Positions 9,689-19,045 of a stretch of 64,000 bases of DNA are shown one piece after another. Position numbers and translations under genes: made by a program. The stretch covers positions 153,104 to 217,103 of the forward strand of contig NZ_QDDJ01000009.1 of assembly GCF_003121625.1 (NCBI RefSeq), written 5' to 3'. Position 1 is the first letter of the stretch, and each line of letters opens with the position of its first letter. The notes under the pieces are model-generated. The model was not told the origin of the DNA, did not search any database, and was given only the letters and a program-made list of their open reading frames with translations. This DNA comes from Ornithinimicrobium cavernae. GTDB lineage: Bacteria; Actinomycetota; Actinomycetes; Actinomycetales; Dermatophilaceae.

Positions 9689-12600
9689 TCACCAGGGCTC
9701 GACGCCCGGCGGTGGCTCCGCGGGAAGCCCACACTCCTGCCGGATCGTCCCCGCCAGCTCGCGCAGCCCCAGAGCCCGGTCGCCCTGCCCGGTCCGGTCA
9801 CACAGCGCGGCGAACACGAGGAGGGCACGGAACTCCATCTCTGGGAGCTGCAGACGCCGGGCACGCGCAAGGGCCTCCTCGATCGTGGCCAGCGCCGTCT
9901 GCGGCTCATCCTCGGACTGGAGATGGGCCAGCGCGATGAGAACAGGGATGACGTCCGCGGGTTCACCTCGGCTGCTGGTCTCCTCGAGGGCCCGCTGGAT
10001 GAGCTCACCAGCCGCGCCGCGGTCGCCGAGGCGGAACCTGATCTGACCCAACATGCACAGGAAGTCACCGCGCATCACATAGCGGGACATCTGCGTCGCC
10101 AGCTCGGTCCCCTCGTGGATCAGGGACTCGGCCTCCCGAAGGCGCCCCTGGAGCATCATCACGCTGGCCAGAAGGCGGAGCACGGAGGTCCGCGTGCGTG
10201 GCTGGAGATCCTCGGTGAGCAGCTCCTGCAGCAGCGCCGCGGCACGGTCGAAGCGCTCCAACAGGGTCAGCGCCATCCCCAGGTTGCCGCGGATGGTGGC
10301 TTCCTTGTCCGTGTCACCCATCGCCCGACTGTGTCGGCGTGCCGCACTGAGATGCCCCCACACCCGGAGGAAGCGCCCACGCTGAATCATGGGCAGGCAG
10401 ATGTTGTTGTGCAGCACGGCGAGCCGGCCGGAGTCGCCGGAAGCAACCGCGAGCTCGCGGGCGCGCTCCCACTGTGTGCCGGCAAGATCGACATTTCCCA
10501 TCCGCTCGTTCACCCCCGCCAGGGCCTGCATGGCATGAGCCGCCGCGACCAGGTCACCGCGCCGCTCGGCCGTGAGGACGGCGGTGCTCTGTAACCGCGC
10601 GGACAGCTCGAACATGCCGCGCCCGGCGAGGGCATTGCCAAGGTGGCGGGAGAGCTGGAGCACCTCCTCTCCCGCAAAGTCCGCCGACACCTCAGCCACC
10701 GCGACGATGGGCCCGGCCGCCCGGTCAAGCCACTCGTTGGCCTCGCGCAGGTCCGTGAAGATGCCCTGGTCGTCCCGGGCTGCCGTGATGGCCGCGACCG
10801 CGATGACTCGCTCCACGTAGTAGCCGAGCAGTCGACACAGCATCCCCTCGCGCTCCGGGTCCGCCAGGTCGGAGGAGCGCTCCGCCGCGTAGGCCGCCAG
10901 GAGGTCGTGCTGCCGCACCCATCCACCGTCCAGGAAGGCAAGATTCGCGCGGACGAGGCGTTCGATACCGCGTCGTACGGTCCGCTGGTCTACCCCCGTC
11001 AGCGCTGCGAGGCCACCCACGTCGATCGTGTTCGCGACGTTGAGGCCGAGGCCGAGGAACAGTCGCAGGTCCTCGGGGTCCAGGGCGTCCACGGACCAGG
11101 AGAAGACCGTGCGTGCGCTGGTCATCGGGTCCCCGACATCCAGCAGATCGAGGACGCTCTCCTCCTCACCGGCCAGACCGGCGTCCAACGGACCCCGCAG
11201 CCCCACGTCGCGTGCGCGCAGGGCAGCTACCCGGAGCGCGACGGGCAGCCCAGCGCACCGCTCAGCGAGTCGACCGAGCTCGTCTCCGTCCCCCGCGGCG
11301 ACGGTCCACGAGCGGGTGCCTGGGTCAGCGGTCCCTGAGTCCGGGCCGAAGACTCCCTCCGGGGCGGCCAGGCTGCGCAGGAGCGCGACCGCGTGCTCGC
11401 GAGCGAGCGGCTCGAGCGAGAGGTGGTGCGCGTTCTCACGGACGACCAAGCCGGTCAGGGTGTCCCGGCTGGTGATGACGCTCACGCATCCGGGCGCGGC
11501 AGCCAGGAACGGGCGTGCCTGCTCCTCGGTGCGGGCGTTGTCGATGACGACGGCCACCCGACGCCCCGCCAGCAGGCTGCGGTAGGTGGTGATGCGCTCC
11601 CCGGTGTCACGCAGGCCCGTCGGGTCACCGCCCAGCGCCCGGATCAGGCGGTCCAGGGCAGTGTCCACCGACGGTCCGGGGGTGGGGCCGTAGGCCATCA
11701 GGTCGACGAAGACCTGTCCGTCGGGGAACTCCTCCCGGTGGTGGGCCACCCACGCCACGGCGAGGGCGGTCTTCCCGACACCTGGCAGGCCGGTGATCAG
11801 GGCCCGACCGGTGCCCGGCTCCGCCAACGCCCGGTCCAGTTGGCCGATCTCAGCATCCCGGCCGACCAACGGAGCCGTCGGCGGCAGCTGGGCCGGCACT
11901 GGTCGGTCGGCGGCCGCGCTCGGGGAGCCTCCGGCCGCCGCCGGCAGGAGTGAGCGACCGCTCAGCACGAACTCCTGCATCGACCGAAGCGCGGTCGACG
12001 GCTCGAGCCCGAGCTCCTGGACCAGGTGCGTCCTGGCGTCCTGGTAGACCGCCAGGGCCTCGGCCGGTCGCCCCGCCTGGTGCAGCGCGAGCATCAGCTG
12101 CGCGTGCAGCGGTTCGCGCAGCGGGTTCGCCGCCGCGACGCGCTTCAGGTGCCCGAGCACGTCGAGATGGCGCCCGCGTCGGATCTCGGCGGCGAAGAAC
12201 ACCTCCGTCACGTCGCGTCGCAGCTGCTCCAGCCGGTCACCCTCGTCCGTCACCAGCGGCACGTCGATGTCGGGGTAGGCACGCCCCTCCCACGGGTCGG
12301 CCCACTGCTCCAGCGCCTGCCGGGCCAGGTCCCCGCGCGCCGGATCCCGCTCGTCCGCCGCGAGGGCCTGCCTCACGTGGCCCTCAAACCGTGCGGCGTC
12401 CAGCTCCTGGCAGTTCACGCGCAGCAGGTAGCCAGTGCGATCGGCCACCAGCCGTTCCGGGCTGTCCAGCTCCTGGCGGAACCGGTGGACGTGCAGGTGC
12501 AACCGGGCCACGGACCGGCTCCGCTCCCCGGGAGTCTGTCCCTGCGCACTGCCCCAGAGGGCCTCGGTCAGCGCGTCATAGCTGACCACCTGTCCCGCCC

Positions 12601-12703
12601 GGGCCAGGAGCACGGCCAGCAGGCGCGCACGCTGGGCGCCGCGCGGCCACACCCAGTCCTGACCCAGCCGGTAGCCCACCCGCCCCAGGACCTGAAACTC
12701 CAT
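9689..12703 (-). CDS. AfsR/SARP-type regulator with NB-ARC and TPR domains (distal copy)
   Basis: A large STAND-type transcriptional regulator of 1004 aa. The N-terminal winged-helix DNA-binding domain starts MEFQVLGRVGYR and is followed by a bacterial transcriptional activator domain (about residues 95-240). An NB-ARC ATPase follows with P-loop GLPGVGKT near residue 305 and a VVIDNAR Walker B. The C-terminal half is an alpha-helical TPR-like region. The start is ATG 12703, preceded by a GAGGCGG element. It begins 20 bp after the stop of a closely similar paralogue, so the two probably form an operon that arose by tandem duplication. Relatives control secondary metabolism in Streptomyces, but no biosynthetic cluster is visible here. 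The target genes are unknown; the divergent MFS gene is a candidate. Confidence 0.85.
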   Translation of the reverse strand: MEFQVLGRVGYRLGQDWVWPRGAQRARLLAVLLARAGQVVSYDALTEALWGSAQGQTPGERSRSVARLHLHVHRFRQELDSPERLVADRTGYLLRVNCQELDAARFEGHVRQALAADERDPARGDLARQALEQWADPWEGRAYPDIDVPLVTDEGDRLEQLRRDVTEVFFAAEIRRGRHLDVLGHLKRVAAANPLREPLHAQLMLALHQAGRPAEALAVYQDARTHLVQELGLEPSTALRSMQEFVLSGRSLLPAAAGGSPSAAADRPVPAQLPPTAPLVGRDAEIGQLDRALAEPGTGRALITGLPGVGKTALAVAWVAHHREEFPDGQVFVDLMAYGPTPGPSVDTALDRLIRALGGDPTGLRDTGERITTYRSLLAGRRVAVVIDNARTEEQARPFLAAAPGCVSVITSRDTLTGLVVRENAHHLSLEPLAREHAVALLRSLAAPEGVFGPDSGTADPGTRSWTVAAGDGDELGRLAERCAGLPVALRVAALRARDVGLRGPLDAGLAGEEESVLDLLDVGDPMTSARTVFSWSVDALDPEDLRLFLGLGLNVANTIDVGGLAALTGVDQRTVRRGIERLVRANLAFLDGGWVRQHDLLAAYAAERSSDLADPEREGMLCRLLGYYVERVIAVAAITAARDDQGIFTDLREANEWLDRAAGPIVAVAEVSADFAGEEVLQLSRHLGNALAGRGMFELSARLQSTAVLTAERRGDLVAAAHAMQALAGVNERMGNVDLAGTQWERARELAVASGDSGRLAVLHNNICLPMIQRGRFLRVWGHLSAARRHSRAMGDTDKEATIRGNLGMALTLLERFDRAAALLQELLTEDLQPRTRTSVLRLLASVMMLQGRLREAESLIHEGTELATQMSRYVMRGDFLCMLGQIRFRLGDRGAAGELIQRALEETSSRGEPADVIPVLIALAHLQSEDEPQTALATIEEALARARRLQLPEMEFRALLVFAALCDRTGQGDRALGLRELAGTIRQECGLPAEPPPGVEPW

Positions 12704-12723
12704 CCGCCTCGCCTCCGCGGTCG

Positions 12724-15714
12724 TCACCAGGCCTCGTAGGGCTGGACGGCCGGCAGACCACACTCCTGGCGGATGGCTCCTGCCGTGTCGCGCAGCCCGT
12801 GCGCCCTGGCCTCCTGACCGAGGGTGTCGCAGACGTCAGCGAAGGCGAGCATCGCCCGGAACTCCGTCTCGCGGAGGCCCTCCCGGCGCGCGCGGGCCAG
12901 CGCCTCCTCCAACCTGGCGACCGCCCGACGCGGTTCGTCGGTGACCTCGACACGCGCCAAACCGATGAGGCACAGCCCGATCTCCTGCTGCTCTCCCTGC
13001 TCGGAGGCCTCCTCCAGCGCCCGGAGCAGCAGCTGCCTGGCAGCAACGGGATCACCCAGCCGGAAGCGGGTCTGCCCGAGGAGGGAGCAGAGCTCGGTGC
13101 GCAGCACGTGGTTGGAGATCTGGGTCGCCAGCTCGATGCCCTCGAGGATCAGGGGCTCCGCGTCGCGGAGCCGTCCTTCACGCAGCTCCAGCATGGCAAG
13201 GTTGCGCAGGGCGAAGGACCGCGCGTCCGCGTGCGCCGACTCTCCCACCAGGGTGCGCAGCACCGGCTCGGCCTGCTCGTGGCGCTCCAGCAGCAGGAGG
13301 ATGAAACCGACGTTGCTGCGGATCGCCTGGGCCCGCGCCCCGTCACCAGCGTTCTCGCAGAGACGCAGCGCGAGGCTGAGGTGACCCCAGACCCGGAGGA
13401 ACCGGCCCCGGAACATCAACGGGTTGGTGTAGTTGTTGTGGACGACAGCGAGCCGGACGGGGTCACCGGAGGCGATGGCCAGCTCCCGCGCGCGGTCCCA
13501 CTGTCCCTCGGCGGTCACGTGGTCGCCCAGCTTGCCCGTGACTGCCGCGAGGGACTGCATCGCCGTGGAAGCCGCCGCCAGGTCGCCGTCCCGCTCCGCG
13601 ACCGTGACGGCGGTGCCGTGCAGTCGCTTTGCCAGCTCGAGCACGCCCCGCCCTCTGAGCGCGGACCCGAGGTCACGGGACAGGGCGGTGACCGCCCTGC
13701 CAGCGGAGGCCGGAGCGCGCTCCACCAGAGCGACCAGTGGCTCCGCCGCACGGTCCAGCCACTGGTTGGCCTCTCTCACGTCGCGGAACAGGCCGTGGTC
13801 CTGCCCCGCGTTGGTCATCGCATCGACCGCCTGTACCCGCTCCAGGTAGTAGGCCAGGAGCCGGTGCACCATCCGGTCCCGCTCCGGTCGGTCGAGCTCG
13901 CTGGCCCGCTCGCGCGCGTAGGCCGCCAGGAGGTCGTGCTGGTGCACCCACCCCCGGTCCAGGTGGGCCAGGTTGGCGCGCACGAGGCGCCCGACCCCGC
14001 GGCGCGCGGCGCGCTCGTCGGTGTCCGTGAGGGCAGCCAGCCCGCCCACGTCGATGCGGTTTCCGGCGTTCACGCCCAGGGCCGTGAACAACCGCGCGTC
14101 GGCCGGGGCGAGCGCGTCCACGGACCACGAGAAGACCGTGCGCGCGCTGGTCATCGGATCGCCCAGGTCCAGGAGGTCAAGGACGTCCTCCTCCGCGGTG
14201 GCCAGGTCCCGGGCCGGGTCCTGCAGGTTGGCATCCCGTGCGCGCAGTGCCGCGACCCGCAGCGCGACCGGCAGCCCGGCACACCGCTCGGCGAGGCGGC
14301 CCAGACGGTCGCTCGCGGCCTCGGCACCGTTCGCACCGGCCGCCCCTGGGGCCGAGTCGTCCTGCGGATGGTCGTTCGCACCGACGAGGGATCTCAGCAG
14401 GGAGACCGCTTCCTCGCGACCCAGGGGCTGGAGCGGCACGTGATGGGCGTTCTCGCGGGCGACCAGCCCGGCCAGCTGGTCCCGGCTGGTGATCACGCTC
14501 ACGCAGCCGGGGTCAGCCGGGAGGAACGGTCGCACCTGCTCCTCCGTGCGTGCGTTGTCGACCAGGACCGCGACCCGCTTGCCCGCGAGCCGGCTCCGGT
14601 AGGTCGCAACCCGCTCCTCGGTGTCACGCAGCCCGGCCGGGTCTCCTCCGAGCGCCCGGATGAGCCGATCGAGAGCGGTATCGACCGACTGCTGCGGCGC
14701 TGGTCCGTAGCCCTGCAGGTCGAGAAAGAGCTGTCCGTCCGGGAACTCGTCGCGGTGCTGCGCGATCCAGGTCACCGCCAGCGAGCTCTTCCCGACGCCG
14801 GGCAGGCCTGAGATGAGGGCATGACGCGCCTGCCCTCCGCTCAGCGCCCGGTCAAGCTGCTCCAGCGCCGGCCCGCGACCGACGAGGGGCACCACGGGCG
14901 GTAGCTGAGCCGGGGCGGGCACCGCCACCTCGATGTGCTCGGCCTCCGTGGTCGGTGACGCGGGCGAACGGCCGCTCAGGACGAACTCCTGCATCCGGCG
15001 CAGCGGCTCGGACGGCTCGAGCCCCAGCTCGTCGACCAGCTGTCGCCGGGTCCGCGCGTAGACCTCGAGCGCCTCCGCCGGGCGCCCCGCCTGGTGCAGC
15101 CCCTGCATGAGCGTGACCTGGAGCGGCTCCCGCAGTGGGTGCGCGGCTGCCACACGCTCCAGGTCCGCCAGCACGTCCGGGTGCCTCCCGAGCCGCACCT
15201 CCGCGTCGAAGAGCACCTCGGTCACGTCGAGCCGCAGCTGCTCCAGCCGCTGGGCCTCGTCCGTGATCAGGGGGATGTCGAGGTCCGGGTAGGCCGTGCC
15301 ACCCCACGGGTCAGGCCACTGGGCCAGGGCCCGACGGGCCAGGTCACCACGACTCGGGTCCTGCGGGTCCAGCGCCAGCGCACCCGCGGCGAGCTCCGCG
15401 AAACGCGCGGCGTCGAGCTCCTCGCAGGCCACCTGGAGCAGGTAGCCGGTGCGGTCCGCCACGAGCCGGTCCGGGCTGTCGAGATCCTGTCGGAAACGGT
15501 GGGCGTGCAGGTGCAGCCGTGCCACGGCTCGGTCGGGTGGGCCCGGTGCGTCATCCTCGACCGGCCACAGCACCTCGGTGAGGGCGTCGTAGCTCACGAC
15601 CTGGCCGGCACGGGCGAGCAGCACGCCGAGCAGGCGGTGCCGCAGGGCACCGCGCGGGTGCACCCATGCCGCACCGGTGCGGTAGCCGAGACGACCCAGA
15701 ACCTGAAACTCCAT
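12724..15714 (-). CDS. AfsR/SARP-type regulator with NB-ARC and TPR domains (proximal copy)
   Basis: A 996-aa paralogue of the next gene downstream, with the same architecture: SARP winged helix (MEFQVLGRLGYR), transcriptional activator domain, NB-ARC ATPase (GLPGVGKS near residue 305, VLVDNART) and a C-terminal TPR-like region. The start is ATG 15714 with a strong GGAGGGGAG site. Long colinear identity to the downstream copy throughout, including LLARAGQVVSYDALTE, points to tandem duplication followed by divergence. The Walker A ends GKS here and GKT in the copy. The gene is divergent from the MFS transporter at 15809 across a 94-bp gap, so it may control that transporter. Confidence 0.85.
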   Translation of the reverse strand: MEFQVLGRLGYRTGAAWVHPRGALRHRLLGVLLARAGQVVSYDALTEVLWPVEDDAPGPPDRAVARLHLHAHRFRQDLDSPDRLVADRTGYLLQVACEELDAARFAELAAGALALDPQDPSRGDLARRALAQWPDPWGGTAYPDLDIPLITDEAQRLEQLRLDVTEVLFDAEVRLGRHPDVLADLERVAAAHPLREPLQVTLMQGLHQAGRPAEALEVYARTRRQLVDELGLEPSEPLRRMQEFVLSGRSPASPTTEAEHIEVAVPAPAQLPPVVPLVGRGPALEQLDRALSGGQARHALISGLPGVGKSSLAVTWIAQHRDEFPDGQLFLDLQGYGPAPQQSVDTALDRLIRALGGDPAGLRDTEERVATYRSRLAGKRVAVLVDNARTEEQVRPFLPADPGCVSVITSRDQLAGLVARENAHHVPLQPLGREEAVSLLRSLVGANDHPQDDSAPGAAGANGAEAASDRLGRLAERCAGLPVALRVAALRARDANLQDPARDLATAEEDVLDLLDLGDPMTSARTVFSWSVDALAPADARLFTALGVNAGNRIDVGGLAALTDTDERAARRGVGRLVRANLAHLDRGWVHQHDLLAAYARERASELDRPERDRMVHRLLAYYLERVQAVDAMTNAGQDHGLFRDVREANQWLDRAAEPLVALVERAPASAGRAVTALSRDLGSALRGRGVLELAKRLHGTAVTVAERDGDLAAASTAMQSLAAVTGKLGDHVTAEGQWDRARELAIASGDPVRLAVVHNNYTNPLMFRGRFLRVWGHLSLALRLCENAGDGARAQAIRSNVGFILLLLERHEQAEPVLRTLVGESAHADARSFALRNLAMLELREGRLRDAEPLILEGIELATQISNHVLRTELCSLLGQTRFRLGDPVAARQLLLRALEEASEQGEQQEIGLCLIGLARVEVTDEPRRAVARLEEALARARREGLRETEFRAMLAFADVCDTLGQEARAHGLRDTAGAIRQECGLPAVQPYEAW

Positions 15715-15808
15715 ACACTCCCCTCCGCGGCTGACCCTAGCCCTGGTCCCACCCCCGGTGCGAGTCAAATGAAAGCGGTAGGAAAGGCCCGCCACACACC
15801 CTCGATCC

Positions 15809-17221
15809 ATGGCAATGACGAGGATCGGGGTGCCCCAGCGTGCACTGACACGCTGGCAGGTCTACGGGGTCTGTCTGGTGATGTTCCTCGAGGGGCTCAG
15901 CTCCTCGAGCATCAACGTCCAGGTGGCGGCAGTGCGCGCCGATCTGGCGCCCGGTCCGGTCGGGCTCCAGCTGGTGGCCTCGACGTTCCTGGTGGCCTAC
16001 GCCGCCCTGCTGCTGCCGTCCGGCCGCCTCGCCGACTGGCTGGACCGGCGCCACGTGTTCCTCGCGGGCCTCGGCCTGTTCGCCCTGGGCAGTCTGGCCG
16101 GCGCGCTCGCACCGACCGTGTGGGTGCTCGTGGCCGCCCGCCTGCTCCAGGGAGCGGGGGCCGCCCTGACGGCCCCCGCTGCCCTGGCCCTCATCACCGC
16201 TCCGCTGCCCGAGGGAGCCGAACGCAACCGCATGGTGGCGCTCTACGGAGCGCTCGGCGCCGTCGGCTTCTCGACCGGGCTCGTGCTGCCCGGGTTCCTC
16301 GTGGCGCAGTTCGGGTGGCGCAGCAGCTTCGCCGTGCTGCTGCCGTTCGTGGCCCTCGTGCTGCTGCTGACCTGGCGCGTGCCGTCGGCGCCCGCCGACC
16401 GGGAGGGCGGGGCCGCCAACCGTCCCGACTGGCCCGGAACGGTGGCCCTGCTCGGCCTCGTCGGCGGTGGCACCTGGCTGCTCGGAGCTGCCCGCGACCT
16501 CGCGCCGACGACGACCACCGCCGCTGTCGTCCTGCTCACCTGCCTCGGCATCGTCGTGCTGGCCCGCTGGCGGCGCACCGTGCCCGACGGGGTGCTGCGC
16601 CGCCCCGCTCGGCTCGCCATGGCCGCCCTCGCCGGCGCCTTCGCCGGCGTGCTCGCCTCGATCTACCTGCTCACCCTGGCGCTGCAGGACTGGCACGGCC
16701 TGGACGCGTTCACGGTCGGCCTGCTCATCCTGCCGCAGCCGGCGTGCTTCGCCCTGCTCGCGCGGTGCGGCTCGGCCTGGGTGAACCGCGCGGGCACGCT
16801 GCCGCCCCTGGTCGCCGGCATGCTGCTCATCGCCACCTCGATCGGTGTCCTGAGCCTGGCCGGCTCCGGTCGACCACCGGTGCTGCTGGTCCTCCTCGCG
16901 ATGGCAGGCGTCGGTGCGGGCCTGGCCCTGGTCTATCCCGCGGCGTCCATCCGGGCCGTCAACTCCGCCCCGGAACGTCTGCGCGGCAGCACGGCAGCGG
17001 TCCTCACAACCGCCCAGAACATCGGGGGCAGCGGCGGCCTGGCCCTGGTCACCGCCCTGGCCCTGGTGCCGCAGCCCGGTCCTGCCGGGAGCCTCGCGGT
17101 CCCGATGGTCGTCTGTGCCCTCATGGTCCTCGCGGGGCTCGCGGTGGCGGGCCGGACCCTCTGCCGGCGGCGCGACCCGAACCTGCCGGACATCGTCGTC
17201 ATGCGGGAGCTGGGACTGTGA
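15809..17221 (+). CDS. MFS transporter, DHA2-like drug/proton antiporter type
   Basis: An integral membrane exporter of 470 aa with about 14 hydrophobic segments, as in the 14-TMS EmrB/QacA group. The loop after TM2 carries the motif-A pattern GRLADWLDRRHVF and TM4-5 the LQGAGAALTAPAAL pattern typical of antiporters. The start is ATG 15809 (ATG 15815 is an alternative). The HAD phosphatase gene overlaps its stop by 4 bp (GTGA), so the two are translationally coupled. It is divergent from the two SARP regulators, a common regulator-exporter arrangement. The substrate is unknown. Confidence 0.87.
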   Translation: MAMTRIGVPQRALTRWQVYGVCLVMFLEGLSSSSINVQVAAVRADLAPGPVGLQLVASTFLVAYAALLLPSGRLADWLDRRHVFLAGLGLFALGSLAGALAPTVWVLVAARLLQGAGAALTAPAALALITAPLPEGAERNRMVALYGALGAVGFSTGLVLPGFLVAQFGWRSSFAVLLPFVALVLLLTWRVPSAPADREGGAANRPDWPGTVALLGLVGGGTWLLGAARDLAPTTTTAAVVLLTCLGIVVLARWRRTVPDGVLRRPARLAMAALAGAFAGVLASIYLLTLALQDWHGLDAFTVGLLILPQPACFALLARCGSAWVNRAGTLPPLVAGMLLIATSIGVLSLAGSGRPPVLLVLLAMAGVGAGLALVYPAASIRAVNSAPERLRGSTAAVLTTAQNIGGSGGLALVTALALVPQPGPAGSLAVPMVVCALMVLAGLAVAGRTLCRRRDPNLPDIVVMRELGL

Positions 17222-18042
17222 GCGGCCACACCGGGGCAACAACGCTGGTCGTCGCCGACCTGGACGGCACCCTCACCTTCACCGGCCGGGCCCCCGAGCC
17301 GGAGGTGCTGGCCGCCTGGGACGCGGTGATGGCCTGCCCGGGCGTGCGGGTCGCCCTGGCGACGGCACGCTCACCGCGCTGCGTCCAGCACTGGTTCGGC
17401 CGGCGCCTGGCGCAGACCGACCTCATCTGCTGCAACGGAGCCCTCGTCGTCCCCAGGACCGGGCAGGTCAGTCTGCGTCCGCTCCCGGTGACCGCGGTGC
17501 GCCAGGTGGTGCACCGCCTGGCTGCCGAGGGCACCGGTTACTGCCTGGAGTACGGGGACCACTTCGCCGCCAGCGGCCCCGACGTGCTGCCCTGGATGGG
17601 GCACAGCCACCGCCGGGTCATCCCGCCGGGAACCGCACCGCAGCTCGAGGGCGTCGTCAAGCTGTGCGTCGCCACCAGCGCGGCCGCCCACCGCGCCACG
17701 GCCGGACTGCGCGGGGTCAGCGTCCTGCCTCACTCCACGGGCGACGCCGACGTGATGACCGCCGGTGTCGGCAAGGAGGTCGCGGCGGCGGCGCTGCGCC
17801 GCCAGGGGCAGCAGCTGGTGGTGCTGGGCAACGACGAGAACGACCGCGGCCTGTTGTGGGCGGCCGACTCCGCCTACCTGGTCGGGTCCGGTCTGCGCGA
17901 TCTCGACGTCGTGTCGCACCTGCGACGGGTCCCGGCCGACCCCGCCACCGTCGCGGGCGTGCTGTCCGGCCTGGCCGAGCGGCTCCGCGGAGGGCGAGGT
18001 CTCGCGGTGCCACCGGCGTGGCGCGGCGTGCCCGGCGCCTGA
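17218..18042 (+). CDS. HAD-superfamily hydrolase (Cof/phosphatase type)
   Basis: A cytosolic phosphatase of the haloacid dehalogenase superfamily, 274 aa. Motif I is VADLDGTLT near the N-terminus (Asp nucleophile and acid), and motif IV is LGNDENDRG, where GDxxND is more usual. The cap between them is of the Cof/sugar-phosphatase type. The GTG start at 17218 overlaps the MFS stop. The coupling suggests a joint role, for example dephosphorylating a solute before or after transport, but that is only contextual. The substrate is unknown. Confidence 0.8.
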   Translation: MSGHTGATTLVVADLDGTLTFTGRAPEPEVLAAWDAVMACPGVRVALATARSPRCVQHWFGRRLAQTDLICCNGALVVPRTGQVSLRPLPVTAVRQVVHRLAAEGTGYCLEYGDHFAASGPDVLPWMGHSHRRVIPPGTAPQLEGVVKLCVATSAAAHRATAGLRGVSVLPHSTGDADVMTAGVGKEVAAAALRRQGQQLVVLGNDENDRGLLWAADSAYLVGSGLRDLDVVSHLRRVPADPATVAGVLSGLAERLRGGRGLAVPPAWRGVPGA

Positions 18043-18052
18043 CGGCCGCAGG

Positions 18053-19045
18053 TCACCAGTGACCGGTGAGGCGCATCAGCACCAGGCTGCTGACCGCCAC
18101 GATCACCCACAGCACCCCGCCCAGGGCCAGGGGACGCCAGCCGGCGTCCCGCACCGCCCGCACCGGCGTGCCCAGGCCGATCGCGGTCAGGGCCACCGTC
18201 GTGAGGTAGCCGGCCAGCTCGCGGACCGGGTCGCCCCACGAGGCGGGCACGAGACCGACCGAGTTGACGGCGGCGGCCACCAGGAAGAGGACCAGGAAGG
18301 GCGGGACCAACCGGCTCCACGGCATACCGGCCTCACCATCGACCGCCTGGCGAGCGCGAGCCACGGACTGGCTGACCGCGATCGGGATGATCATGAGCGT
18401 CCGGGTGAGCTTGACGACGACGGCGTGGGACGTGGCGACGGCACCGTAGACCGTCGCGGCCGCCACGACCGAGGAGGTGTCGTTGACCGCGGTCCCGGCC
18501 CACAGCCCGAAGCCCTCCTGCGACAGCCCCAGCACCTGACCGAGGACGGGGAAGAGCAGCACGGCGAGGGCGTTGTAGACGAAGATCACCGCCACCGACA
18601 CCGCGACCGCGACCCCCGCGGCCCCGGTCACGGCACTGACGGTCGCGATCGCCGACGCGCCGCAGATGCTGGTGCCGACGGTCACCAGGGTGCGGATCTC
18701 CTCCTCGACGCCCAGCCATTTACCGATCAGCGGCCCGGCCGCGAGGGCCAGCACGAGGGTGCCCAGCATGACCGGCAGGGTCTCCCACCCGATCCGCGCC
18801 ACCTGGCCGAGCGACAACCCGAGACCGAGGAGCACCACCGCCGTCTGGAGGACCTTCTTGGCGGCGAAGCCGGTGCCGGCTGACAGCGCGGGGCGGGGTC
18901 CGAGGAGGGTGCCGACGACCAGACCCAGGAGTATGCCGAGCACCGGCCCACCCACGACCGGCACCTGGGTGCCGAGCAGGTGGGCGAGCAGACCGAGCCC
19001 CGCCGCCAGGCCGAGCCCGGGCAGCAGCCCGCGGAGCCCCCTCAC
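18053..19045 (-). CDS. YeiH/UPF0324-family membrane protein (putative anion exporter)
   Basis: A polytopic membrane protein of 330 aa with about 10 transmembrane segments. Diagnostic family blocks are VGTSICGASAIATVSAV, GLWAGTAVNDTSSVVAA and KLTRTLMIIPIA. Members are annotated as putative sulfate exporters (YeiH, PSE family), largely from distant relatives, so the substrate is uncertain. The GTG start at 19045 overlaps the stop of the upstream channel gene by 4 bp, indicating coupling. The gene is convergent with the HAD hydrolase gene, with 10 bp between their stops. Confidence 0.8.
   Translation of the reverse strand: MRGLRGLLPGLGLAAGLGLLAHLLGTQVPVVGGPVLGILLGLVVGTLLGPRPALSAGTGFAAKKVLQTAVVLLGLGLSLGQVARIGWETLPVMLGTLVLALAAGPLIGKWLGVEEEIRTLVTVGTSICGASAIATVSAVTGAAGVAVAVSVAVIFVYNALAVLLFPVLGQVLGLSQEGFGLWAGTAVNDTSSVVAAATVYGAVATSHAVVVKLTRTLMIIPIAVSQSVARARQAVDGEAGMPWSRLVPPFLVLFLVAAAVNSVGLVPASWGDPVRELAGYLTTVALTAIGLGTPVRAVRDAGWRPLALGGVLWVIVAVSSLVLMRLTGHW

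Noticed and set aside
8090..10594. 834-codon open frame antisense to rimO and the distal SARP gene
   Set aside because: Opposite strand of well-supported genes; no start signal and no recognisable domain.
12799..14811. 670-codon antisense frame within the proximal SARP gene
   Set aside because: GC3 artefact; Arg/Gln/Val/Gly-rich with no motif.
18042..18066. GGTCAC-CA-GTGACC hairpin as terminator between HAD and YeiH-like genes
   Set aside because: It lies partly inside the coding end of the minus-strand gene, is only six base pairs and has no T-tract.
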